A program made the position numbers and the translations under genes. Shown here piece after piece: positions 1 through 11,533 of a DNA stretch of 64,000 nucleotides (position 1 is the stretch's first letter; every line of letters begins with the position of its first letter). The stretch comes from Pestalotiopsis fici W106-1. Lineage: Eukaryota; Ascomycota; Sordariomycetes; Amphisphaeriales; Sporocadaceae. The DNA lies in assembly GCF_000516985.1 (NCBI RefSeq), contig NW_006917101.1, positions 1,418,834-1,482,833 on the forward strand, in the 5' to 3' direction. Under the pieces are notes generated by a model. That model saw only the letters and a program-made list of their open reading frames with translations. It made no database searches and was not told the DNA's origin.

Positions 1-1018
1 TACGATAATTCCAATGTCGGTTACGTCTTCGATCGTGGTGAATATCGGGTTTGCGAGCTTGCAGTGATGTTATTGATTTCGAGAGCCATGATGGAATCCG
101 GAATATCGTCAGCTTATATCAAATTTGGGATATTTGAAAATTGGTAACCGAGTTCAGAGTTTCTCTGGCCCAATACGCGTATGGGGCGTATTCGCAAACA
201 GAGCATTTTAGTAGCGGAATATATGGCGGCTATGCCCGATCCACAATATACGAAGGCAATGCGAGAAAAATGCGAAGTGTACGAGGAGGATCCAACAGCT
301 TGGGAGGATCCCGCCGTTGATGCTAAGCCAATCTGGGCCCAATGGTCAGCAAACGCCGCGCGGCTGAAGACATATATCTACGGGGTCTCGGATCTTTACA
401 CCTTGCGGCACTGCCACCACATCTCACCTCTATTTCCCCCCTGGGTTCCAACATGCATATGCAACTTGAATATCGCAGCAGGCAGCAGAATTAATCAGGC
501 TCAGAAAAAGTCCTAGTCAAGGACGCTAATTGCGCAAAAACTGTGGCTTTGTCAGATAAGATCAATCCGCTCGGGCATAATGTCCGAATTTGCTCGGAGC
601 GGCTGCCATGACAAGCGCAAAGGCTTTACGAACCTATACTATTGTCCGAGACCCAGGCCATATATGATAAATGTATTTGTCACCGCAGGCGGTTGTGATC
701 CTATAAAAGAATCGTGCACGTTCATTCGGAACGTGCCTGGCCCGTAACCAAAAGGATTACCTAGTCACGACTTGTCTTCACAGCCATATCGGGTCCTGTT
801 CATTCGTATTGTTACGAGAACTGAGAATACTTGTACATGACCTCTGTTGACTGCAAGCATAAGCGGAGATCGATATTTCCCTCACCTCAGTCCAAATGCA
901 GCCAGTAAAGGGACATCGTAAAGGCCCAGTGTCATAGTACCAAAACACGTATCATGACAAAGATCCAGGATAAAACAGCGGTACCTTTAGAGTTGTTCGG
1001 AATAACGACATGGTTGTG
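1..1018. other. Left-edge non-coding stretch
   Basis: No gene is supported here. A 111-codon ATG-initiated frame at 181-516 (+) has a plausible-looking first half and a low-complexity second half. It could be a relic or the start of a spliced gene, but nothing in it is recognisable. The rest is mixed-composition spacer downstream of the HET gene that ends at 1019. Confidence 0.5.
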
Positions 1019-3193
1019 TCATTGAATATGAACAGTGTACACCAGGTCCTTCATATCCGTGCGATTCAGATCCATTTCCCAACGGACTCTCTCAGCACGC
1101 TGCTCTCGTGTCTTCATGTACCCATGGGCCCCCGCGAATGCAAATTCCGTTCCTGGATTTTGGATTACCTCTGTACAGCGTGGTAGGCCTTGACGGGCTG
1201 CTATATGTTGCATGAGAGGCGTTCTAGAGGTGGTATGGCGCCCAGGCATGCCTGCAAACGTTAAGGTACCCAACCTAACATGGGCCACATGCCCCTGAGC
1301 CGAGGGTACCTGCCAAAGGATGAGGCCATGAATCTCCTCCGTCACGAGGCTCATGTTCACCATAAAGAAGCAGAGCTCCCGGGGCTGTGCAGCGTCTCCT
1401 GGCCACTCTGACACGTTCCAGTCAAAAGTGCCCCCCAGGGAAAACAGCGGTTCGAGTCCCGGAGATTCCAAGGGACGAGATAACAGGACCTTGTCCTCGT
1501 ATCGACCCGAGCCAAAGGGATCGTGATTTTGAAGAGTCCCAAAGAGCGCAATGCCTGTGAGACTTAAAGGACCGTCGGTTGTCGTGATTATGCCGTCATC
1601 TTCAGCTTGAACCCATGGTATCCGATACTTACCCCACGGGTTGTTGTAGGCATCGTCTTGCTGCACTTTTCCGTCAAGGTTCAGCCAAGACCATGTCGGG
1701 GCAATGGACCTATCCAATTGTTTTGGCTTGGATTCGGAAAAGTGACTGGTCCAACAGAGCTGCCGGTGAAAATCGCGACTCCAAAGACCCTGGACATACA
1801 AGTTACCGGTATGGTGCCTTGTCCGTTGGAGGTGATCAGCGAGGCCCGACAGAGCAATGACCTTGTCCGTCTTCTTGGTGAGCGCGCACCCCGAATATTG
1901 TTCCACGATATTAGACCAAATGCGCCTAAAGTCTTCCTCACTCGTAGGAACCAGCCTCTTCCTCCACATAGAGAGAGATTGCTGCCTCGTCCAGAGATTG
2001 TCGGTGAGGCCGCTTGGGCACTGCTCATTGGCCACAAGCTCGGGACATTCCCAGTACGCCTGACTGGCTGTGAAGCTCAATTGCCTCCGTGCGAGATAGC
2101 GCTCCTGCGACACCCAAGCTCGGGTGTTCAGCGGCGCATTGACAACGTCGTTCTCGAATGAAGAGATGCGCGAGAATTGGTACATTGGACAACCGTGAAA
2201 CTCGAAGCCGAGATTGATATAGGTTGCGTCCTTGAGAGCCGCGTCGCTGGTACTAAAGAGGCCCCCTGAACTTCCCGTCGACCAGCTAGCAGCAATGTTG
2301 CAGTCCGCATAGGTGTAGACTGATCTCATCAACGACGACTGCTCCCTCCAATCCTCCTGATCATCTTGGATGATGCAAAGAGAGTCGATCCAAATATAGT
2401 AGATTCCGAGCGACTTGGCCACATCAATCGCGTCCACAAAGGTTTTTGGAAGCTCCGACACTAGATTTCTCTCCTTGAACCTAGGAAGATCTTCTTTCAT
2501 CAAGCGTCTGGGTTGAGATGCTCCCCAGCAATGACTTAGAGTTGCATAAGGTTCAACAATGCCCATCGTCTCATCTACCAGACTCCAAACCTCGGAGTCC
2601 TTTTCATATACTTGGATGAGCCTCTTGGGTCTAAAGGTACTATTTTGTTCCGACAAACGACAATTATGATGAGTCTGTTTGCATATAGTGTACCATTTTC
2701 GCCATAGCGAGACCGAATCTTTTGTTGAAGTATGCAACTCACTGACTGGTGACTCGACATGATTGTCGAATTCAATCGGGTCCAGTCTTGACATGAAGTA
2801 CTTGATGCCATTAGAACCCCAGTCTCCATGATCGGAAAACTCGACTATTATGGAATCATGTCGGGTCTCGAGGGTCATTTGTGTGATCGCCTGGCCTTCT
2901 GCCCGAAAGACGGTTGTGATATGCTCGAGCAATGGAAGATTGATGCGTCCGTCTTTGCCCTGGAGGCTGGGCCTTTCGTACAAGCGACGAACCCACAAGT
3001 TTCGGCAGAACAAACAGCCTGTCGCGATTGAGCTATGCAGACCTTCAATGCTACTATGCAGCTGAACCACTACTTGGGTGTCTCCTGTGACTCTCTCGTA
3101 GCCACTCGTGCCCTCCAGGTGGGACTTCTTTGGCGTTTCTTCCAGGCGAAGAGCTGCATCTCTAATACCTGCTTCGCAAATTTGGCACAGCAT
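1019..3193 (-). CDS. HET-domain protein (heterokaryon incompatibility family), 724 aa
   Basis: Single-exon gene from ATG at 3193 to TGA at 1019. The HET signature is clear: an SHCWG block near residues 213-221, preceded by YATL, and a WIDSLCIIQD block near residue 268. The segment leading to YADCNIAAS follows. The N-terminus has a CxxC pair (MLCQIC) and a CLFCRNLW motif typical of the leader of this HET subclass. The C-terminal half has the usual APTWSW block and no recognisable effector domain. HET proteins trigger or modulate cell death after fusion of unlike hyphae; many members have no assigned partner. It is the first of three HET-type genes in the window. The specific role is unknown. 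Confidence 0.9.
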   Translation of the reverse strand: MLCQICEAGIRDAALRLEETPKKSHLEGTSGYERVTGDTQVVVQLHSSIEGLHSSIATGCLFCRNLWVRRLYERPSLQGKDGRINLPLLEHITTVFRAEGQAITQMTLETRHDSIIVEFSDHGDWGSNGIKYFMSRLDPIEFDNHVESPVSELHTSTKDSVSLWRKWYTICKQTHHNCRLSEQNSTFRPKRLIQVYEKDSEVWSLVDETMGIVEPYATLSHCWGASQPRRLMKEDLPRFKERNLVSELPKTFVDAIDVAKSLGIYYIWIDSLCIIQDDQEDWREQSSLMRSVYTYADCNIAASWSTGSSGGLFSTSDAALKDATYINLGFEFHGCPMYQFSRISSFENDVVNAPLNTRAWVSQERYLARRQLSFTASQAYWECPELVANEQCPSGLTDNLWTRQQSLSMWRKRLVPTSEEDFRRIWSNIVEQYSGCALTKKTDKVIALSGLADHLQRTRHHTGNLYVQGLWSRDFHRQLCWTSHFSESKPKQLDRSIAPTWSWLNLDGKVQQDDAYNNPWGKYRIPWVQAEDDGIITTTDGPLSLTGIALFGTLQNHDPFGSGRYEDKVLLSRPLESPGLEPLFSLGGTFDWNVSEWPGDAAQPRELCFFMVNMSLVTEEIHGLILWQVPSAQGHVAHVRLGTLTFAGMPGRHTTSRTPLMQHIAARQGLPRCTEVIQNPGTEFAFAGAHGYMKTREQRAERVRWEMDLNRTDMKDLVYTVHIQ

Positions 3194-4137
3194 GATTATT
3201 GTCGTACCATTTGTTTGTGGTGGCGCCGTAAGATACAGTCCATACAGAGGCTAGTCTGCGGCTGGGTTGGTGATGACACCAGCCAGAGTGCGGATGAGAG
3301 GGCATCACCAAGGAGTAGCACTTGTCGAGTCCACTACGAGCATGGGTTTGGATCCCAAATGTGCGTGTTTTATCGCGTTGGAATTCATTGTCACGTGATT
3401 ATGAAGATGGGGACAAAAAAGTATGTGTCTTCATCAGAGCCAATCTTCTTTGCGAACAAATATGCAGTATAACAAATTATCTAATTTCTACACAGCGTGA
3501 TGGTGCTTGCTATGCGAAATTCAAGGGACTTTATGTGGTTGTTCCCGTCAGTGCTAAATCGAAGACCTGGCGTGTGCGCCCGTGTGGGTTATGAGTCTAC
3601 TACCTACCTAGAAGGTAAACTTGGGGGCTGTAGATCACAGGTGGATCTGACTCAAAATGATGCTCGCTGAACGCTGCTAATTGAGGGCCGTCGAGTTCTT
3701 GACTTGATAGCTCTATGGTGGAACTCAAGTCTCTTCTGACCAGTGCTGACAGGTTTTGTAAAATAACAATAATACTGTACATGTTCAATTGCGGCTTGTG
3801 CTCCACGCTTATCTATCTCGTGTGTTGCACTCAGATCGTCCATCTTCTTCGGAGGAAAAATACTTCCCCACAATTAATAACCATGTAACACTGCATAGTA
3901 TGTACCTACATTATATACCTACCTAATTAGTATTCATAACTAATAAGTGTTATTATTAAGAGCGATTTAGGCGAACAGATTTCTCTCTAGTGATTACCAT
4001 TATAATTTGAGCTCGTGAGCTCGGTTTTCGTTTATAGACTGAAACAAATTTATTCACTTTCTACCCTCTCAACATGTAACTGTGACAACCAGCATAACTC
4101 CAAGCCTAACATTACATATAAGCGCTTTTCGCAGCCT
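3194..4137. other. Spacer between HET gene and laccase, with TACCTA tracts and a gene relic
   Basis: Non-coding, AT-rich spacer. It carries tracts of the type CTACCTACCTA at about 3599-3610 and 3900-3930, and a short relic of the BIM1-like gene tail at 3790-3870, listed separately. Confidence 0.6.
3790..3870 (-). pseudogene. Relic of the C-terminal tail of a BIM1-like membrane protein
   Basis: About 70 bases match the last coding part of the BIM1-like gene at 8254-8325 in the same orientation, with scattered C/T changes and one small gap. In translation, ATHEIDKRGAQAA here corresponds to AAHEMDERGAQAA there. No TM segment, ectodomain or start codon is recognisable upstream, so it is a fragment and not a gene. 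It sits just beyond the 3' end of the laccase. Several differences are transitions, as expected of old or RIP-affected duplicates. Confidence 0.65.
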
Positions 4138-6192
4138 CTAAACTCCCGAGTCTTCTTGCACCACTCCTTTCGATGTTTTAAACGAGTTCCATGCGTTGCA
4201 CTGGTCTTCGATATACTGAGTGTTTGTAAAGCTTGCAATCTCGCTGATACGCTCGGCAAACTGTAACGCGAACCCTTCGGAAGTGTGCCATCCAATCTGT
4301 CAATTAGACTTGTTAGCCAGTCTTGCATGGAGTCAGAAATAATGGGTATGAGGATACATACATGGCAGTGCATAAGCCAGATTCCGGGGTTGTCCGTCTT
4401 CCATGCCATCACAATATAACCACCGGATGGTAGCATGGCGACATCTCGTCTCATTGGGTTAGTTGTCTTCAACGTCACGTCGCTGGTGAAATTGCCTGTC
4501 CCCTGGGCGAGAACATAAAAGTCGTGACCATGAAGATGCAGAGGATGCGTGACACCAATCTGGGTTTCCACGACAATGTAAAACCAGTCGTCCTTGTTGG
4601 GGAGCGTGATGATGTTGTCCTGAGCATTGAAAACAGTGTCGCCGGAGAGAACGCGGCCCAAGGTGGGCGCGCCCCAGTCGGTCAACAGCGTAGTGCTGTT
4701 CAAGGTCCACTTGAAGAGGTTGCCTAGCACGCCGATTGAAACGTCCTCGCTGGTCTGGATGTCGGCACTTTCTACATTCTGCGCAAAGTGCGGCACAAGA
4801 TCCATGGTCTCATCATCGCAACCATCGGTATAGTCCCAGGCAGTTGTAGTCGGGTCTTGAACGGTGCCATACGTTACAATACCCAAGATGTCGTCCGCGT
4901 TGGCATTAGACGAGCATGCCTCTTGAGGGATGGCCCTCATCCAAAAGTTTTGGGCTGTTGAAGCTTGGTTTGCTGTGACGATGACGTCGTAACGTTGCCC
5001 TGAATGACGAATGACGATTAGCAAAGCTGTGTATGAATGGAGCTGGAATAGATCAAGTACATACCCATTCCAATGTTGATGTAGTTTGTAGTATACGGCA
5101 CGATGGGAACAAAATCTGCTGCAATAACCTGCAAGGTGTGGCCGTCAATGGAGAATTTCCAGTGAGTATCGATGGCGCTGTTGATTATCCGAAGACGGTA
5201 GGATGTTCCTGAAACGAATGATGTAGTAAACCGCGTTCCACTACCATCAAACGTGTTGGTTCCGTTGATTAATCCGTTGTCCAATGTAGGTGGTCCAACG
5301 GTCTGCGCGTAATCGTAGAGTGAGTTAGAAGTTGCGTGACTCCAGTCACTCAGAATAATAGTGCCCTTGTCCACATCGTAGTTTGCCGTCGCAGGCCCGT
5401 TGATGATCAACCCACCAAAGACACCTTCCCAAGCCTGAAGGGCAAAGTGAGAATGATACCACGAAGTACCATACTGTGTCGCCCGCCAAGTGTAGGTTAT
5501 GGTCTCGCCTGGGGCCGTTGGGCATTGGGTAATGGAAGGTACTCCATCATACTCATTAGTATAGTTCTGACGGATTCCATGCCAGTGGATAGAACTTCCG
5601 TTTGTAGACGTCTGCAGGCCGTTGGTGACATGAATAACCATTGTGTCACCCCAGTCACCAATGATCGTGGGTCCTGGAACGGTGCCATTAACGGCCATGA
5701 CAGGGCGAGCTGGCAGAGACATGTAAGTAAGTTACTAGCACTTGAATCCACAATGATGCACTCACCGAACCCGTCAGGCGAAGCGGTGATCTCAGTAATG
5801 GTCAACCAATACTCTCGCGTGCGGCCCGTGTTGGGTACCACATTGGTGTAGTCGGTATCTACCGAGTAATTGCACCATTGAGACCTAGAGTTGGCAGTAT
5901 TTCCAGCGCATGGCGCGACGGGACCGGATGGCGGGGCTGGTTGGTTTGTCGAGGGAGGGAGAGACCCGAGAGTTCGAGTTGGACTTGGACCTGGGGCCAG
6001 AGTCGGTCTGCCTCCCGGAAAACCTGGCAAGGTAGGGTTCTGGGTCGGAGGGACCATTGTGACGCCATTGCCGTTGGTAGGAGACGGCGGCGGCCCTCCC
6101 TGCCGCTTCTCTAATGCGGCATTCTCAAGCCCAAGCAACGGTGAAGCCACCGAGCAAGTAACGAGGAGTTGGAGACAAGAGATGAACCTCAT
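4138..6192 (-). CDS. Secreted laccase (multicopper oxidase), 622 aa, four exons
   Basis: Exons 6192-5766, 5709-5065, 4999-4362 and 4296-4138 sum to 1869 nt. The product has a signal peptide (MRFISCLQLLVTCSVASP), a Kex2-like site (LEKRQ) and a Pro-rich linker, then three cupredoxin domains. All copper motifs are visible: HWHG, WYHSH, HPLHLHGHDF and, across the last intron, HCHIGWHTSEGF. The axial position after the last motif is Phe. The protein ends in DSGV, matching the DSGL/I/V plug of ascomycete laccases. It should oxidise phenols extracellularly while reducing O2 to water; roles in pigment, detoxification or metabolite coupling are possible. The N-terminal Pro/Gly-rich region is longer than usual. 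It neighbours another copper protein gene. Confidence 0.93.
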
Positions 6193-6262
6193 TGTGCAAA
6201 AACTAAACAGTATACACAAGGACTGCTGATTGGACCTATCATTGTGCGCGCCATTGAAACGA

Positions 6263-6280
6263 ATATATACAAATATATAC
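6263..6280 (-). promoter_or_regulatory. TATA-like element of the laccase gene
   Basis: On the minus strand there are two overlapping TATATA runs, 70-88 bases upstream of the laccase ATG at 6192. This is the usual spacing for a fungal core promoter. Confidence 0.45.
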
Positions 6281-8215
6281 ACGTTACTGCAACTGTAACA
6301 CCGAGCGCAATACCGAGCGCCGAACGATGGTTCACAACCACGTGCCCGTTATAACCTTTGGTATACAAATATTAATAGAAGTATTTTTTCCGACATGCAA
6401 CGTCAAGACCCTACCTACCTATATAGGCTACTAGGCGCTATCTATACTCACTACTAATCTCGGTAAATGAGTAACGCGTAAACAAAGATGCACGATCTTA
6501 GCGCCTAGACCAAATCCACACGATCATATGTCTTAACTTTATGCTTAAAACACTATTCAATTGTGCAAAAGCCGCGTACGTGCAATCAAGGAGATAGGAG
6601 GTATGGACTGTCAAGGACTCTTATCACGGGCACAATGGATGGAATGGGAGACTTAGCTGCAGGAACCATAGAGAGTTGCGAACCAGGGATAAATACGCTA
6701 ACGATAAAAGGAAAGAGGGGCTCGTCACGAAGCGCATAGCCTTAGACTTATACCTCACCAATTCAGACCTGAACACCCACTTCACAGGTACTGTATCTAT
6801 AGCAAAAGCCACGCTACCAGTCATCTGGAAATCCTGACGGGATGAACATGTCATTTCCCCCCCTCTTGTTCCTGCATGTCTTTAATACTCCGGCGCGATG
6901 GTAACCCGGGTTGCCAACCCGACCGAGGCTGTCCACATTATTGACTTTACCGCTATGAGCGCTACGTACATTTTTTTTTCTTCTGCCGCGCCCTCAAGTC
7001 CCGAGGCATCGACCGCGCCTTGTCCTTTGGTACCTTCCCTCTCCGTGCACCATTTATAGAACAATGCAAAGTCCTGTCGAGGGTCTACATGCGCCTGCTA
7101 GTGGCTTCTGATTGTCAGATAAGCACCTATAGTACACACAAGAACGTTTAATAATATATTGTGGTATAGTGGTGAAAGCACCACCTTTGAGACTTGTAAA
7201 CCTTTTCATCTCCGAGAAGGATTCTTCAGTACGATTGAGCAAGATAGAAAATAGTGTCGAGTCATGGCAGCGATTGCATCCCTGGTCAGACATGGGTAAC
7301 TTACTGCTACACCACCCTCAGACGTCCCCGTGGGCGATATGCACATTTGGAGGCTATATCCAGAGAGTGGAAGACACGGGAGACCGTCAGATCAGAGCTT
7401 GTAATGACTCTGAAAGACTTTTGTGAAGAGATTAGACTAGAAGGGGATTTTGCTCGTCAGGCGAGTCCTGAGAAGCGTGCGATGGCTTTGAAGCTTTCCG
7501 GAATTTCGAAAACTAGATGTTGGATAAAGGCGAGATCAAACATCAATCAGTAAAGGTAGTCGGTATCAGTTTTGCAAATATTCTCAAGTATTACAATGTC
7601 GTACCGACGTAGCCAGTACCCACCGCGGATCGCCTGCTCGGGTATATAAGAAAGCTCTTTAGCACCTCTCTATTGTAGACAAGAGATCAACTCGAATATC
7701 TTTCAATGCTTCGCTCGATCATCTCGTCTTCTTCTCCCCCTTCACAGATTAGCTCAGGTGTGATATGACAAGTACAGTCAGACTTTGCATCAGGATAAAA
7801 ACTGGTCGTTTGCATCGATGCACAATAGAGATATCCATCTTTTCCATCTCCTGATTGCAGTGTTGCGGAACTAGAATAATTGAATCATGGTGACGAGACA
7901 TATCCTGGATTGTTCAATTAGTACGTGCATTGTCTTCAATAAGACAAAGACCCACTGTCTGGTTGCGACATTTGTCTAGTGACTGGATGTAGCCCAAGCT
8001 AGAGCTACTTCAGTATCGTTTGCAAAGTCGAACTTCAGGATGTGCAAAAAGGTTAAGCTCATATGAGAGCAATTCATTCCATTCCTCCGGCTATCTTCGT
8101 CCAAATATGAACCTTACAGAGATACAAATTCAATGAGACTGTTAGAATAGAAGTGCATGAATCTGTCACATCCTCGTCGTGTAAAGTAATTATTGACTCC
8201 CACTTTCCGCTCAAC
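6281..8215. other. Intergenic region between laccase and BIM1-like gene
   Basis: About 1.9 kb without a supportable gene. It serves as laccase upstream region and BIM1-like downstream region. It holds a CTACCTACCTA tract near 6411 and a stretch at 7161-7190 that resembles a tRNA A-box without a matching B-box. The short open frames have no recognisable content. Confidence 0.55.
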
Positions 8216-9232
8216 CTAAGTTTCGTGAGATCGGACGGATGCGGGTCCCTTGGCAGCGGCTTGTGCGCCACGCTCATCCATCTCGTGTGCTGCAGGCTCA
8301 GACCGTCTTCTTCGGAGGAAGAAGAAAGCAAACAATGCTACAATCCCCAGAGATCCAACAATAGTTCCGACAGCAATTCCTGCCTTGGCCCCGGTAGAAA
8401 TTCCAGAGGAAGAGGTAGAGGACGAGGAGGAATCAGTCTGGCTGGTAGATGTAGCACTGGGAGAACTTCCAGCTGTCGTTGTCGAGCTTCCCGAGTCGAA
8501 CTCTGAAGCAGTGACGTTGAAACATGGTACGGATAGATCAAAGTCGGCATCTTCGACAAATGTCTGTATTAATACGAGGTCAGTGATGGTGTTCATTGTA
8601 AATGGTTGTTGTTGTTGTCTCTCAAACACTCACAATATCTGCGCAGGCATAGAAGGTTTCATTCTTGCCATTATTCTCGTCTTCGTACGTGGACCAGTAT
8701 GCCAGTTGGATAGTTGCATTGGTACCAGCGGTCACAGTACTCGGGATACTCGCAATCTTGTAACATTGGTGGCCAGGGACAATCTCAGTGATATTACTGA
8801 CGACCTGCTCTGTGAACTCGCTCTCCTCATCAGGATCTGATGCGATAAGTTGTTAGTCAAAGACAAGTCACGGAATCGATGGAACTAATGCTGACCGTTG
8901 TCAAATGCAATGTAAAATGCGACCTTGTAGGCCTCGTCGGCAATAGTGAGCGCCACCTCTCCCTGCGCTGGGATCAAGTCAGCTTCAAATGCATAAAGTG
9001 AAATCTTTGAAGTGTAATACTCACACAGAGGATAGATGGTCCTGTTGCCGACGCTTGTGGAACTTCCACAAGGACCGATGTTGTCGTAGGCGGCGCTCCA
9101 TGGACGATCATCCGGCCACAAGAATGCGACAGGACCCATGACCGAGCCCTCGGCGCCTTCGCCGTGCGTGGCAGCCATGGCTAGCCGGGCCAGGCCGACA
9201 GCAAACAAGGACTTGAGCATAGCTTGAACCAT
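8216..9232 (-). CDS. BIM1-like (X325) copper-binding cell-surface protein, 276 aa, four exons
   Basis: Exons 9232-9025, 8967-8896, 8836-8634 and 8563-8216 sum to 831 nt. The start could also be the Met four codons later. A signal peptide ends near AMAAT, which would leave His23 at or near the mature N-terminus, the copper ligand in the LPMO-like X325/BIM1 family. The core has the family pattern GPVAFLWPDDRPW and GPCGS...NRT(I/V)YPL, paired cysteines and N-glycosylation sites. A Ser/Thr-rich stalk, one TM segment (about residues 215-240) and a basic RRRR tail ending in RSHET follow. Family members bind copper at the cell surface and BIM1 supports copper import. The TM anchor replaces the GPI anchor of some members. 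Being next to a laccase is suggestive; the function here is inferred. Confidence 0.85.
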
Positions 9233-10276
9233 GTTGTACTTGGAACAAAGATTTAGGAGAACGAAATTAAAATCGTGTAACCTATGTGTGAAGTCAAATC
9301 CGACCGAGAACTTAATCTGGAGTGCACTGGGGGGTTGAAGTAATCTCGGCAAGGAGGGGAAAGTTCCCTCTTATCCCCAACATGCGACGCCCTCGGACAT
9401 ATCAAACATTCTGTCGGACCAGCAACATTCGACTTGACTCATTGTGAGGGGTCTCTGCTTGAGGCAATAAGCATTCTAACCGCCATTTACAATCTACTCG
9501 CTTAAACCATCGATCGTATATGATTTGACACCTCGTCCAATGCACCGAAGCCAAGACTGTCAGGCCCACCGCTGAGCTCCACTGAAAACAGCCTAGAAAT
9601 GCTTGAACTGCCACTCCATTGATGAAAAATTTCACACTGGAACAAGGACAAGATCTTGGCACACCTGAATGTATTGGATTTCACGATTTCAGCCGAGCCG
9701 ATCCGGGGAATCACTTGATCAAAATAACCTATGAGGGTCCTGGAACCACCACCATTGCTTATCAGATCCGCCCAGAATCACACCCACACCCGGGCCCGGC
9801 CTATGCGACCAGGATTTTTATCTTATCAGATCCGAATCAGCCCCACATGAAGCCTCCGGACTGGCCGGGGATATTGGCTCACAACCTGTTCAGTGCCTTG
9901 TCGGCAGGCATATGGGTGTGAGTGTTGGCTCGTCAACTTTCCTCGAAGGGGTTGGTAGTATGCGCCAAGCTCGAAGAACTAGACTCGGCCGAACTCATGC
10001 GCGAATCCATTTTTCAGATCCGAGTCTATTTCATTCATTCATTCACCACCCGCTCACGCCAACATTGCCTGACTGTTAGCAAATTCAAACCATATCCACC
10101 GCCCGACATCGGATGGATTTAGCCGGCGGTGGCTAGCTTGGGAAATGCACCCCGTTTTCCATGTGGAACTCGCCCAAACCATTGGGACTATACCGATCAT
10201 ATCAAATATTCTTCCTTGTAGTTAATTAAGCGACGTTGCAAGCATTAAAAGTCGTTCGATTCACTGACTGACTAGG
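9233..10276. other. Intergenic region upstream of BIM1-like and GPI-protein genes
   Basis: About 1 kb between divergently transcribed genes. Open frames of 60-100 codons on both strands lack recognisable content. It must contain both promoters. Confidence 0.5.
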
Positions 10277-10286
10277 TATATATTAA
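10277..10286 (+). promoter_or_regulatory. TATA-like element of the small cell-wall protein gene
   Basis: TATATATTAA lies about 110 bases before the ATG at 10394, followed by the C/T-rich leader common before fungal secreted-protein genes. Confidence 0.4.
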
Positions 10287-10393
10287 GACCAGCTCGCCAG
10301 TGATACTTGCATCAACATCCAATCATTCATTCTTCTGCATCTTTCACTACTCTACAGCACAAAACGCCTTAAAAAATCAAAACCAACATCACA

Positions 10394-11130
10394 ATGCACT
10401 TCGCTGGAGTTCTTGCGGCTTCTCTCGCCGTCGTCGCTGCTTCTTCTTTGGAGCTGGTCGACCGAGAAGTTGGTACAGCGTCATACAACTGCCACGATAA
10501 CTGCGGTAAGAACAATTTCCAAGATCATTATTTTCATCGTATGTACGTACTGACAAGACAATCGTCTCGAACCAGGCCAGGCAATGTTGGAAGCCGAAAA
10601 TGGCGATGTTTGTAGCGACTCCATCTTCCTGACCGACTACGCCGCTTGCCTGTCGTGCTCTGGAGAGGACAACCTCGACATCTGGAAGTACTATGGCCCG
10701 TCCTTGACGAGCGCCGCCGCTGAATGTGGACTTGAGACGACCCCCGCCGCCGGAGCGCAGAGCACCACGGTGCAGTCCGCCATTGCCGCCGAGACGGGGG
10801 CTGCTGAGACGACTGCTGCCGCCTCCACGGCTGAGGTCGCGACTTCATCTGTTGCTACATCCGCTACTACGTCTGCCACCGCCCAGGCGACAGCCGCTGG
10901 ATCCGCCGTGGCGACTTCGACTGGCAATGCGGTACGTTTCCTGTTCACAACAAACCTTCCTTCGTCTGAGATATGACCTTCTTTTGCTGATCATATGAAT
11001 AATAATATAGACTTCGACCGCCCCCACAAGTGTTGTGACGGCCGGTAGCTGGGCACAATTCGTTGTGAATATGCCGCTGTTGAGTGCAGTTCTTGCTTTC
11101 TCGGCTGTTCGGGCCATGGCGAGCTTGTAA
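10394..11130 (+). CDS. Small secreted cysteine-containing protein with GPI-type tail, 195 aa
   Basis: Exons 10394-10505, 10576-10931 and 11011-11130 sum to 588 nt. The signal peptide is MHFAGVLAASLAVVAASS. The mature head has six cysteines (CHDNC, then one in DVC, two in AACLSC, one in AEC). A long Ala/Thr-rich region, probably O-glycosylated, follows. The C-terminus after a TAGS-like small-residue site is a hydrophobic segment that fits a GPI-attachment signal. This is the layout of a cell-wall mannoprotein or surface effector. It is not a CFEM domain because the eight-cysteine spacing is absent. The function is unknown. Confidence 0.75.
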
Positions 11131-11533
11131 ATCTGCAGGAAGATTTCGGATGAAAAAGATCCCGACACGACGCTTTGAAGAAAGCGTGAGATATATGTAA
11201 TCCACTATCATTCTTGTAATTAGGCTGAATATATTAATGCATTATTTGTTGATTACTGCTACTGCACCATGATCATTATATGTGTTAATTTCGCGATACA
11301 AATTGGCCTTCTGTTGCTGAGTGCTAGTTGCCAGTCCGGTTGTCAGTCGCCAGTGTTCTATAGCGAGTTCTACAGCCCATACGACCCGGGTATCCCCTAT
11401 CGATTTAGGAATAGATGAATGTGACAATCTGGTTGCTGTTGATGCCACGCCAAGACGTGCAGCAGTATTGTTGTCTTGAGAATAAAGAGTGAAGATATGT
11501 ATGCTTGACAGAAAGAATAAAATTTGAATCCAT
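11131..11533. other. Convergent 3' spacer
   Basis: About 400 bases between two convergent gene ends. AT-rich; nothing beyond expected 3' UTR and polyadenylation signals. Confidence 0.5.

Noticed and set aside
181..516. A 111-codon frame at the left edge
   Set aside because: The first half could be coding but there is no recognisable domain and the second half looks non-coding; too uncertain to call.
7155..7230. A tRNA-like start (TGGTATAGTGGTGAAAGC resembles a tRNA A-box)
   Set aside because: No B-box or paired acceptor and T-arm follows at the right distance, so a tRNA gene is not supported.
9619..9921. A 100-codon ATG frame between the BIM1-like and GPI-type genes
   Set aside because: No family features and no splice partner; it fits a chance frame in a divergent promoter region.
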